From Desulfofundulus kuznetsovii DSM 6115 (GTDB taxonomy: Bacteria > Bacillota > Desulfotomaculia > Desulfotomaculales > Desulfovirgulaceae), in NCBI RefSeq assembly GCF_000214705.1, contig NC_015573.1, positions 1,573,001-1,637,000 of the forward strand: a stretch of 64,000 nucleotides of DNA, in the 5' to 3' direction. The translations under genes and the position numbers were made by a program. Every line of letters begins with the position of its first letter. The first letter of the stretch is position 1. Below the pieces are notes generated by a model. That model ran no database searches and was not told the origin of the DNA. It saw only the letters and a list, made by a program, of their open reading frames with translations. Positions 39,193 to 46,814 of the stretch are shown here, piece by piece.

Positions 39193-41515
39193 CAAAATCA
39201 CCCCCTGTTGCACTGCCGCCGGGCACATATAATTTTCCGGGCACGGTGGGTAACGAAACAATCCGGCCTGTATTGCCAAAATACACCAGCGGCACGGCCA
39301 TATTTTCATGGCCGTGATAACGGCTCTTTAACACTGCACATTCCACCAACGTCCCACCATAGCTTTCAGCCATCGCAGCGGCTTGGCGGGTGGCGGTATC
39401 GTCATCCTGCCAGTACCAGCCGTCCGGCGGTGTAACTGGTACATGCCCGTCCCGGAGCGCGTGAATACCGGCGCGTCCGGCATTCCAAAGACCGAGAATT
39501 AATTGGCTGTACTGCTCTATCGCACCAGATTCGCGTGCATCGTCCTGTTGTGGCTTTCGCTGTATGCCACCGGCCCGGTTGATCTGGACTGCGGCCACGA
39601 CCGGGATATTTCGGGCCTGCCCAAGTCCGTGCAACTCTCTAGCCACGGCGGTAACTTCCTGTTCACGGGTGCCGTACTTTACGCTGCCGTCCATTTTCCC
39701 CGGCGGCGCAAGCTGCTGTAGGTAATCCACCATCACAGCCGTGACTGGCTGTCGCCTGGAAATGACGGCAACCGCTGACTCCAAGGCGATCACGTCTGGG
39801 TATTGCAACGGCTCCAGGATATATAGCCGGTCAGAAAACAAACGCAGTTTTTCCCGCGCGGCTAAAACTTCCGGCAGGTGAGCGCCAATTCTAAAACCGT
39901 GCCCAATCTCCGCATAATCCACACCAGACAGGATAGCTAATAATCGCTGGTATACCCGCCGGGCGGCCATTTCGCCTGACCAAATTACCACCGCGCCGTG
40001 CGGGTATTTTTCTAAATAAAACAAGAGTAAATTGTACAAAAAATTTGTCTTGCCGAATCCGCTGGCGGCGTAAACAGTGGTCAGTCCGCCGGGGTCAACC
40101 CGGCACAATCTGTTTAGCTCCGGCCAGGGGTAAAGCAATCCTTCGACGGCGTGTGCTATTTCGTACTCTACCGCCGCCGGGTCCAGCGGTTTCGGTGCAT
40201 CTTGCACCAGTGCCGCCGCCTGCTCCCGCGCTTCGGCCACCTTCCGGGTTGCCTCTCTCCAGTCGTCCGTTGCCGCCGCTTCCCGCAGGGCCGTCCGTAC
40301 CAGGTTTTCCGCTTCTTGCGCCTGCTTTTTTTCGGCCAGCCGTTCCGCTGCCTGGGCCAGGGCCACCGGGTCCAGCCCCAGCCTGGCGGCGGCCATGTCC
40401 AGGACTTCCTTCGCCGCCACCGGGTCGGTGCGGTGGCAGGCTTCGGCCAGGTCAAGTGCCTTCTCCAGGACCGAATCACGTTCCAGATCGTCCGCAGGCG
40501 GTGCGACAGGGAGCAGCCGGTCGGCTTGCCACTTATGTCCGGCCACGGCGTGGCGGCACAACTCCGCAAAAGCCTTCGGGCCGTTGGCCCGCACGTACTC
40601 ATCAGGGTCTTTGTAACCGCCGAAGTCAGGTACGACATATACCTTCGCACCGGCGGCGGCCAGTTTCAGGACTGCCGCTTCCATGGCTTTTCTACCCGCG
40701 TCATCTGCGTCCAGCGCCAGGATGACACGCCGGTGCCTTGCCAGGGCCTGCGCCTGGGCAGGCGAAAGCACAGTGCCGCCCAGGGCCACGACTTCGCGGG
40801 CCGGAATACTTTCGCTGTCCAGTATACCCTCCACCACCACCGGAATATCGGTATCCCGCAAGCGGTAAGCGCCCCATAGAAAGCCATTCCGCGAAAAGCC
40901 GGGCGAATACTGATATTTCGGTTCTGAGCCGTCCAGGCGGCGGCCAGCAAAACCGACGATCCTGCCGCCGCGGGCGCGGGCCGGGATGAGTAGGCGGTAT
41001 CCCGGCGGCGGCAGTTTCAGACCGCCGGGCGACGGACCACTCGGCCTGGCGGCAACGTCCATCGCCCTAATCTGATCGTCTGTGTAGCCACGTCCCCGCA
41101 GGTATTTCAGCACGTCAGCACCTTCGGGCCGCCAGATGCTGGCCCTGGCCACCTGCCACCATGCTTCCACCGCTTCTGCCTCGGCACGTGCTTTGGCCGC
41201 CTTTTCCGGATCACCCCCGGCCAGCGGTGGGACACCGGCCAGGCGAGCCAGCTCCTGAATCACCTGCTGGCCGTTCAGGCCTTTCATTTCCTGATATTTC
41301 CACCAGGAAATTGTTTCTCCGCAGCCGAAACAGTGTCCGAACGGCACGCCGTCCCGCATATAGAATGACGGGTGCCGGTCGTCGTGCTCCGGGTTCGGGC
41401 ACACGGCCACATAGCCACGTCCAACCCGCTTAAAGCCGGGTAGGGCACCGAAAACCTGCTGATGCGAAAGGCGTGGATAGACCTGTTCGTCTAGCCAGCG
41501 CGTCAATTCATCCAT
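39122..41515 (-). CDS. Primase-helicase: CHC2 zinc finger, TOPRIM and DnaB-like ATPase
   Basis: 797 residues from ATG at 41515. N-terminal CHC2 zinc finger (CPNPEHDDRHPSFYM with C39, H44, then CFGC C62, C65), a TOPRIM primase core (IPVVVEGILDSESI and VILALDADDAGRKA) near residues 240-310, a charged helical middle, and a RecA-fold helicase (AASGFGKTNFLYNLLLFY, VVIWSGEMAARRVYQRLL, VMVDYLQQLAPPG). This is the layout of phage and plasmid bifunctional replicases. It lies directly downstream of origin-like module B, which supports autonomous replication of the excised element. Confidence 0.92.
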   Translation of the reverse strand: MDELTRWLDEQVYPRLSHQQVFGALPGFKRVGRGYVAVCPNPEHDDRHPSFYMRDGVPFGHCFGCGETISWWKYQEMKGLNGQQVIQELARLAGVPPLAGGDPEKAAKARAEAEAVEAWWQVARASIWRPEGADVLKYLRGRGYTDDQIRAMDVAARPSGPSPGGLKLPPPGYRLLIPARARGGRIVGFAGRRLDGSEPKYQYSPGFSRNGFLWGAYRLRDTDIPVVVEGILDSESIPAREVVALGGTVLSPAQAQALARHRRVILALDADDAGRKAMEAAVLKLAAAGAKVYVVPDFGGYKDPDEYVRANGPKAFAELCRHAVAGHKWQADRLLPVAPPADDLERDSVLEKALDLAEACHRTDPVAAKEVLDMAAARLGLDPVALAQAAERLAEKKQAQEAENLVRTALREAAATDDWREATRKVAEAREQAAALVQDAPKPLDPAAVEYEIAHAVEGLLYPWPELNRLCRVDPGGLTTVYAASGFGKTNFLYNLLLFYLEKYPHGAVVIWSGEMAARRVYQRLLAILSGVDYAEIGHGFRIGAHLPEVLAAREKLRLFSDRLYILEPLQYPDVIALESAVAVISRRQPVTAVMVDYLQQLAPPGKMDGSVKYGTREQEVTAVARELHGLGQARNIPVVAAVQINRAGGIQRKPQQDDARESGAIEQYSQLILGLWNAGRAGIHALRDGHVPVTPPDGWYWQDDDTATRQAAAMAESYGGTLVECAVLKSRYHGHENMAVPLVYFGNTGRIVSLPTVPGKLYVPGGSATGGDFGADKKGKKSGRKAACAVSLAGGE

Positions 41516-41549
41516 ATCCCAAACACTCCCTACTGCCAGAAAAATTTCT

Positions 41550-41598
41550 CTCTCAAAAAAGAAAAACCGGCCAGCAGGTGACAACCTGCCGACCGGCC
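41550..41598 (-). promoter_or_regulatory. Terminator-like hairpin ahead of the primase-helicase gene
   Basis: Minus strand CTGGCCGGTCGGCAGG paired with CCTGCTGGCCGG, then TTTTTCTTTTTT. It lies between the iterons and the gene and may be an attenuator. Confidence 0.6.
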
Positions 41599-41684
41599 AG
41601 GGAGTGTTTGGCGAGTTTAAGAACTGGCATAATTTGGAAGCCGCCGGAATTAGGTTTGTTTTTTAAGGGAGAGATAGGCGGCGA

Positions 41685-41902
41685 CCGCCCGGCCATCCCT
41701 GAAAGGGTGGCCGGGCGGAGCCGACTCTTCAGAATTCTTCATGATCTCAGAATTCTTCAGACCAAACCCGATCCCTGAAAGCCTTGCCGCTCAAGGGATT
41801 GCGGGTTTGGGTCATTGTATATTACGCACCATTTCGTTGTATATTGCGCACCATTCCTATTGTATATTGCGCACCATTTTTTTGTATATTACGCACCATA
41901 CA
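41685..41902. repeat. Origin-like module B: hairpins plus four iterons
   Basis: Hairpin CCGCCCGGCCA/TGGCCGGGCGG (41685-41718), two direct copies of TCAGAATTCTTCA 18 bp apart (41729, 41747), hairpin CCAAACCCG/CGGGTTTGG (41762-41810) that encloses AAGCCTTGCCGCTCAAGGG (41779-41797), then four iterons TTGTATATTRCGCACCAT starting at 41815, 41837, 41860 and 41882. Order and spacing match module A although the iteron sequence differs. Confidence 0.8.
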
Positions 41903-41927
41903 CACGTTCTCTTTTCCAGGACATTCC

Positions 41928-42815
41928 CTATTTTCCTGGTTTGCCCGATAATTCTATGTCATAACCGTTATTTGTAAAATTGTAATTAGATACCATTACT
42001 GGGTGAAGTACATTTAACACATTTTCAATAGCTCTACGAGCATAAGTAGTATTGGTGTCTGAATAACCCAAAATTTCCTGTATAGTGGGTATAAGCAACC
42101 TAACTTTTTGTGCTGGCACACGTGCCGCCAAATAATATGCCAGGTTTTTCGCTGGCGTGATAAGTTTTCGCGGTGCCCGGTGAGCTGCCTCTAAAGCAGC
42201 TACAGGGAATGGTGCCGCTGGCATTGTTTTCAGTGCTTCAGCATACAGTCGGGAAAGATAAATATTGTACCATTGCTTATTCGGCGGGATTTCTCGGCCA
42301 TCCCAAACTGTTACCCGGCCAACGTCATCCACGAAGCCAAAAGTTCTTTTTTCAACAGTTTTTACAGTCCCATCCTTCCTTAAAATACTGAATGGATAAT
42401 TTTGGATAGTGAAGAACCTGGCAAACGCCAGGCAGTCGTCCAGCATTTCCTTCGTCCGTGTTCCCCACCCCAGCGCAATACCGGTAGCCAGTTGGCGCAA
42501 GTAAATTTTTACTCGCAAGTCTTCCGGATAATGTTGTTCGCGATATGCTTGCCCGATATACGCAACCACGTCTCGCGCCAGCCCGCCCGGAAATTTTTCT
42601 ATGAATTCAGCGGGAATAAGAAACACCCTGTCATCGCCAGGCCAACGCCAGGCAACAACTTCTGTTGTTTGCCCTGTGTGCAAGTACCCATGTTCTGGTA
42701 TGGGATTAGATAGTTTAGGGTTTAAAAAAATATTTCTGTCACGCGCTATGGAAACAGGAGTATACATTATTCTCCCTCCACATTCCCACTGCCAACCTTT
42801 TCCTTTTTCCGCCAT
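41928..42815 (-). CDS. Putative replication initiator (Rep-like winged-helix protein)
   Basis: 295 residues. Middle region (VFLIPAEFIEKFPGGLARDV, IALGWGTRTKEMLDDCLAFA) and a C-terminal winged-helix-like part (LLIPTIQEILGYSDTNTTYA, RRAIENVLNVLHPVM). No exact family is recalled, but the layout and the adjoining four iterons are those of iteron-plasmid initiators. Start supported by AAAGGAGGATAACGAC. The gene is AT-richer than its neighbours. Confidence 0.6.
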   Translation of the reverse strand: MAEKGKGWQWECGGRIMYTPVSIARDRNIFLNPKLSNPIPEHGYLHTGQTTEVVAWRWPGDDRVFLIPAEFIEKFPGGLARDVVAYIGQAYREQHYPEDLRVKIYLRQLATGIALGWGTRTKEMLDDCLAFARFFTIQNYPFSILRKDGTVKTVEKRTFGFVDDVGRVTVWDGREIPPNKQWYNIYLSRLYAEALKTMPAAPFPVAALEAAHRAPRKLITPAKNLAYYLAARVPAQKVRLLIPTIQEILGYSDTNTTYARRAIENVLNVLHPVMVSNYNFTNNGYDIELSGKPGK

Positions 42816-43202
42816 GTCGTTATCCTCCTTTGTCGGCCCGCCGTGAGGCGGGCAGAATACAGTACGCCATTGTCATCACCTGCCTTTTTTAGTGAGATAC
42901 CGTCCCCCACAAAAACACACTTTTTGTAATTTTGGTGCAAAAAGGCCGCTCAACCCAGGAATATCAAGGCTTTGAGGCATTACAAAAACATTACACACAG
43001 ATTCTTCCAACAAACAAAAAGCCGTCCAGCCCTTGAAAATCAAGGGTTCGATGGCCTCACGTACATTACAAAAACATTACACAAAGCGGGGATTAGGGAC
43101 TGTTGATCCTAAAGAAGCAAAAAACACTTCCAACTAGTTAATGCTTTTGTAACACATTGTGGTATAATATAAGTACCAGCTTATTTGCCCAGGTGAAAAA
43201 CA
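42816..43202. promoter_or_regulatory. Divergent control region with duplicated block
   Basis: Two related blocks begin AAAAAGGCCG or AAAAAGCCGT, contain a CAAGG/CCTTG-type hairpin, and end in ATTACAAAAACATTACAC (42979-42996 and 43064-43081). A plus-strand TATAAT at 43163-43168 probably drives the BrnT-like toxin gene. The region also carries the minus-strand start signals of the Rep-like gene. Confidence 0.5.
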
Positions 43203-43505
43203 TTGAAAAAGATAACTCGCTTTATTATCCCGCCCGACCGTGCTAATCATATTGCGGTTAAACACTCTGTAACGCCGGAGGAGGTCAGGCAGGCGGCTTT
43301 TGACGATCCTCACCACATTATCCAGCGGTTAAAAGCTGCCAGTTCCGCTCCACAAGAGAAGGTTTACCGCCTTCTGGGTCGGACAGAGGCAGGGCGATAC
43401 CTGACGGTCATATTCATTTACAAAGGCCGGGGCCGTGCCTACCTTGTCACGGCCCGAAATATGACTCATGCCGAAAGGAGATATTACCATGAAAAAAATC
43501 GTTGA
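43203..43505 (+). CDS. brnT: BrnT-like toxin, second copy
   Basis: 100 residues from TTG at 43203 after CAGGTGAAAAACA. BrnT pattern: NHIAVKHSVTPEEVRQAAFD, then YLTVIFIYKGRGRAYLVTAR and NMTHAERRYYHEK. One of few plus-strand genes in the element. Overlaps its antitoxin gene by 17 bp. The weak TTG start could keep toxin expression low. Confidence 0.8.
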   Translation: MKKITRFIIPPDRANHIAVKHSVTPEEVRQAAFDDPHHIIQRLKAASSAPQEKVYRLLGRTEAGRYLTVIFIYKGRGRAYLVTARNMTHAERRYYHEKNR

Positions 43506-43737
43506 TTTACCGGACTTAACTGACATGGATAGGTTAACTGAATTCTTCGACCGTACCGACACCCAGGAGTTGGAGTGGGAAGACGCTGACGTTGAATTCA
43601 AGAAACCTGAACTTGTTCATGTCTCAATACGCTTGCCGAAAGAAGATTTAGCCGCTATTAAGCGGGCAGCCAGTAAGTTGGGTGTCGGGCATACAACTTA
43701 CATCCGTATGGTGTTGCGGAAGGCGGTCGGAAGGTAA
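43489..43737 (+). CDS. BrnA/CopG-like antitoxin, second copy
   Basis: 82 residues from ATG at 43489 (AAAGGAGATATTACC). Acidic N-terminal half (LTEFFDRTDTQELEWEDADV) for toxin binding and C-terminal RHH (VSIRLPKEDLAAIKRAASKL, GHTTYIRMVLRKAVG). Toxin-first pair. Confidence 0.8.
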   Translation: MKKIVDLPDLTDMDRLTEFFDRTDTQELEWEDADVEFKKPELVHVSIRLPKEDLAAIKRAASKLGVGHTTYIRMVLRKAVGR

Positions 43738-43804
43738 TTGAACAGTATTGGATACCCCGGCTTTCCGGCGGGGCGTGAAGGCAGTGGCTGCCAGGAAGGT
43801 GGGT

Positions 43805-43850
43805 CAGTTCCCAAAAAACAAAAAGCCCAGCAATTGGCCGGGCGGTGAAA
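43805..43850 (-). terminator. Terminator of the gene at 43853
   Basis: GCCCGGCCAATTGCTGGGC hairpin followed by TTTTTGTTTTTT on the minus strand. Confidence 0.75.
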
Positions 43851-43852
43851 TT

Positions 43853-44665
43853 TCAAGCTGACCAGGAGGTTGGGGTTGGGGCTTGGCTTTCCTGGACTAT
43901 AGCTTCCAGGCGCCTCCGGTATTTCCAGTACATGGGGGTACCCCAAAGACGGTCGATCAGGTTTTGGACTACGTCCAACAGGTAGCTGCGCGTAACATAA
44001 CGGTCATGGATCTTTACCCCCCATTTAGGCAAATAGAAGTAGTCGCGCAGTTCTGAATATATTTCAGATATTTCCTTGAACGCCCGCCGCCTGGCTGTTT
44101 TTCTCGCCTGTCCCGTAAGCCCTTTTCCAATGTCTTGATCGCTATACCTCCGAATAGGCGGAAGTGCGCCTTGGATCACCGTCAGGGGACCAGGCTTTTC
44201 TTCTGGACGCCTCTTTAGGCGTTGGCGGGGTGGCGTGGGGTAGCCCACTGTTACCGGTTTTTCGCCTTTCTCGGGGTCCAACTGGAGGATCTGGCACAGT
44301 TCCCCGGCTGTGGCCACTTCCGCCACCGTTCGGCTGTCCGGCCTTTTCAGTTCTTGGCGCAGGACTCTCTGGCACGTTCTTACCGTTTCCTGTGCATACT
44401 TCCCCCTAAGCTTGTCGGCGGCGTCTGCTACTTCGTATTTACCAGAATATTCCACCCAGACCACTTCCGGCCTAGCAGTGTCCGGCATGGGAATACCACG
44501 CTGAAGGAGTTTCTCCATTGGGATAGGACGGCGGTAGATTTTTGAAAACTGGACCACGTTCAGGCCCACCCACTTTGCCCGCCCGGCAGCAACCACCTTT
44601 TCGGCCGTTTTTTTAGACATTATTGCGCCCAAACGTCCGTTCTTATCTATGCCAAAAACATACAT
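43853..44665 (-). CDS. Unrecognised protein with PLMP/RRXRR-like N-terminus
   Basis: 270 residues from ATG at 44665 (GGAGGAGAGATTG upstream). The N-terminus (YVFGIDKNGRLGAIMSKKTA, EKVVAAGRAKWVGLNVVQF) resembles the PLMP/RRXRR module at the start of IscB-type proteins, where an IDKNG core is followed by a lysine/arginine helix. No RuvC or HNH motifs follow; instead there is a basic helical C-terminus. The likeness may be superficial, so the function stays open. Confidence 0.5.
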   Translation of the reverse strand: MYVFGIDKNGRLGAIMSKKTAEKVVAAGRAKWVGLNVVQFSKIYRRPIPMEKLLQRGIPMPDTARPEVVWVEYSGKYEVADAADKLRGKYAQETVRTCQRVLRQELKRPDSRTVAEVATAGELCQILQLDPEKGEKPVTVGYPTPPRQRLKRRPEEKPGPLTVIQGALPPIRRYSDQDIGKGLTGQARKTARRRAFKEISEIYSELRDYFYLPKWGVKIHDRYVTRSYLLDVVQNLIDRLWGTPMYWKYRRRLEAIVQESQAPTPTSWSA

Positions 44666-44777
44666 CAATCTCTCCTCCTTAGGAGTGATATAATATGTAC
44701 AGTCCGGTCCCCGGGGGGCAACCCGGCCGGTATTTAATTTAATCCAGGGTATAGATTCTACCACCTTCCTTTCTTCA

Positions 44778-44812
44778 GTTTTTATTTCCGTTTTATTTCC
44801 GTTTTATTTCCG
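44778..44812. repeat. Three 11-bp tandem repeats
   Basis: GTTTTATTTCC three times (first copy with one extra T), upstream of the gene at 43853-44665. Confidence 0.7.
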
Positions 44813-45072
44813 GAAAAAGGTTACATAAACTCTTTATAAGTCTTACCCTCGGGCCATTCTAGCCGCCAGAACCCGGTCCCAGTGTCCTGTTAGCCTTCCT
44901 GTGCCCAATTCCATGCTCCTACTACTGTTGTTGTATTAGCAATTAAATTATACCATTTTCGTCCCCTCCTGTCTACCTCCTGGCTAATATTTTTATACTA
45001 CAAATGTAGTTGTATTATATCTGCTTTTATGGCATAATAATATCGAAAACTGTACTGGAGAGGGGTGCTCTT

Positions 45073-46032
45073 ATGTTCTGCTCTGTACGCTCCGAGATTG
45101 CTATTGCCCGCCAAGCACTCAGTCTGTCTACGGTTGAATTTAGCAGGATCGTCAAAGCGTCCCAGGCAAGCGTGTCGGCCTGGGAGCGTTACGTGCGTTC
45201 CGTTCCGCGTGATGCTATTGCCCATTACCTGTCGTTTGTTTTTCCCTTTTCTGACAGGGATAAAAACATTAAAACAATAGACACTGATACCTACTATCAC
45301 GCTATGGAAATAGATGATTTACTATCATCTCTTTTTAATTCTCTTTATTTGTTCGATTTACGTTTTGTTCTTGCATGTGCGTTTGAAGTGCAATTTCTGC
45401 TCAACAAATATCCGTTATTTATAAAAGTTCCTTCGGATAACGATATAAACTTGCCACCTAATAAAAAACTTGCTTTGTTGGTGCATTTTAACCACAATAT
45501 TTCAAAACAGTACGAACAGTTTATAGATAAGATGTCGGTTGAAGAGTTAACTTATTTTTCCTGGTTTTTGAATAAAGTCGTCAGTAGGGTCTCTATTGAA
45601 TTTGAAGATCATCGCTTTATACCTGACGGCTTATATGAGTTTTGTTCTAGCGTTTTTAACGCCGTAAAACAATATAAGGTGCCTGCGTACTACAAACTCT
45701 TAAAAAAAGAAGATGAAAATGAAATAGAAGAAATTAACTATGATGATTATAACGATATAATACGCAAGAAAGGCATGATACGGTGTAATGTTACAGCTGA
45801 AGGAATGATTATTGACCTGTTTCATCTGTGTTTTAATCATCTTATTTTTTCAGAGCAGAGTTGCGCTAAAATATCTAATAAAGAACTCTTGCTTTTGCCT
45901 AATGGTCATATGTTATCTTTAGTAGGTATATCTGGAAAAGTTTATTATTTAGGGTATGACATTGAACCATTTCCATCGTTTCTTACCAACAAAGAAGGTG
46001 AGGAAAATAATAAAAAAAGCGGAAGAGATTAA
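45073..46032 (+). CDS. XRE-like regulator with large AT-rich C-terminal domain
   Basis: 319 residues from ATG at 45073 (GGAGAGGGGTGCTCTT). N-terminal helix-turn-helix (EIAIARQALSLSTVEFSRIV, KASQASVSAWERYVRSVP). The remaining 260 residues are a helical domain of unknown type (LVHFNHNISKQYEQFIDKMS). Codon use is much AT-richer than the rest of the element, so it was probably acquired separately. Placed near the right end on the plus strand, it could be the element's regulator, but that is a guess. Its stop overlaps the convergent RHH gene. Confidence 0.7.
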   Translation: MFCSVRSEIAIARQALSLSTVEFSRIVKASQASVSAWERYVRSVPRDAIAHYLSFVFPFSDRDKNIKTIDTDTYYHAMEIDDLLSSLFNSLYLFDLRFVLACAFEVQFLLNKYPLFIKVPSDNDINLPPNKKLALLVHFNHNISKQYEQFIDKMSVEELTYFSWFLNKVVSRVSIEFEDHRFIPDGLYEFCSSVFNAVKQYKVPAYYKLLKKEDENEIEEINYDDYNDIIRKKGMIRCNVTAEGMIIDLFHLCFNHLIFSEQSCAKISNKELLLLPNGHMLSLVGISGKVYYLGYDIEPFPSFLTNKEGEENNKKSGRD

Positions 46033-46193
46033 GTCCCTTCCGCTTTTTTCTTTACTTTTTCCCACAGCCATTGCCGTATCATCTTTTGGTACGCCACCCC
46101 TTCCCTGTCCGCCACCCTTCTCAGTGCGGTTATCAGGCTCGGTTCAAGCCGCAGGTTGACGCGCTTTTTGTTTTCGTGCTTCAGCTTCCGCAT
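46029..46193 (-). CDS. Orphan ribbon-helix-helix protein
   Basis: 54 residues: basic N-terminus (MRKLKHENKKRVNLRLEPSL) and helices (ITALRRVADREGVAYQKMIR). It resembles the DNA-binding half of BrnA/CopG antitoxins without a toxin-binding part. CTCCTTTC upstream on the plus strand gives a GAAAGGAG ribosome site. Convergent with the XRE gene; the two stops share the bases TTAA. Confidence 0.7.
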   Translation of the reverse strand: MRKLKHENKKRVNLRLEPSLITALRRVADREGVAYQKMIRQWLWEKVKKKAEGT

Positions 46194-46318
46194 ACTCAAT
46201 CACTCTCCTTTCTCAGTATTATTGTGGTTAGGGTCGCCCCTCCAAAAACAAAACCCCCGCCAGCCACCCCTTTACGGGGTACGGCCAGCGGGATCCTTCC
46301 CCCGGCGGGGCGGTCCCT

Positions 46319-46429
46319 GGTCTGCTTCCGCGAAAAACCGAACAGGCCAAACCTTTGCCGTTCCTGGCTTGAGCGCCCGCCTGTTCGGTCTGCCTATTGG
46401 TCTGCCTGCGGTCTGCCTTTTGGTCTGCA
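46319..46429 (+). repeat. Right putative integrase arm sites (GGTCTGC x5)
   Basis: GGTCTGC(C) at 46387, 46399, 46410 and 46422, spaced 12, 11 and 12 bp, plus an outlying GGTCTGCT at 46319. The same octamer pair lies at 1948-1967 beside attL. No gene is evident between 46194 and 46502. Confidence 0.55.
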
Positions 46430-46502
46430 TAGTCGCGGAAATCCGCATGAAATAAGGGTTCCTTACGGAACCCTATGCCCGGCCTTTTCTCTATTAAAAA
46501 AA

Positions 46503-46533
46503 TTAGAAAGCCTTGATTTTCAAGGCTTTCAGG
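46503..46533 (-). terminator. Element-borne terminator that follows tRNA-Pro
   Basis: Perfect stem GAAAGCCTTGA/TCAAGGCTTTC with a TTTT or AAAA loop, then TAATTTTTTT on the minus strand. It lies just inside the right end and replaces the native tRNA terminator left at 1.83 kb. Confidence 0.85.
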
Positions 46534-46539
46534 GGTTTT

Positions 46540-46564
46540 TCTGGTCGGAGCGACACGACTCGAA
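46540..46564. repeat. attR: 25-bp direct repeat within tRNA-Pro
   Basis: Identical to 1874-1898. It covers the CCA end and T-arm side of the tRNA, so the tRNA stays intact after integration. Confidence 0.93.
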
Positions 46565-46619
46565 CGTGCGACCTCTACCACCCCAAGGTAGCGCTCTAGC
46601 CAAACTGAGCTACGCCCCG
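46542..46619 (-). tRNA. trnP-GGG: tRNA-Pro (anticodon GGG)
   Basis: 78 bases with encoded CCA. Acceptor stem CGGGGCG/CGCTCCG with the C1-G72 pair typical of proline tRNAs; anticodon stem CTACC/GGTAG with loop TTGGGGT gives anticodon GGG (46582-46584). T-loop TTCGAGT is normal. Element integration point at the 3' end. Confidence 0.95.
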
Positions 46620-46642
46620 ACATTATCTTGCTAGCAATATTA

Positions 46643-46671
46643 ATTTTACTGTACCCTCAAACCAATGTCAA
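46643..46671 (-). promoter_or_regulatory. tRNA-Pro promoter
   Basis: Minus-strand TTGACA (46666-46671) and TAAAAT (46643-46648) with a 17-bp spacer, about 24 bp upstream of the tRNA. Confidence 0.85.
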
Positions 46672-46814
46672 GGGGTTAGATATTGCTGGGCCGGAGTGGA
46701 TGCGTTCTCTTAAGAAAAACAAGAAGTCATTGAAACGGCAAAAAGCAATAGATAAAATATTTTGTGTTTGTAATGCCACCATGCTATTTTTGTTAATTTT
46801 AAGGAGGCTTTTTC

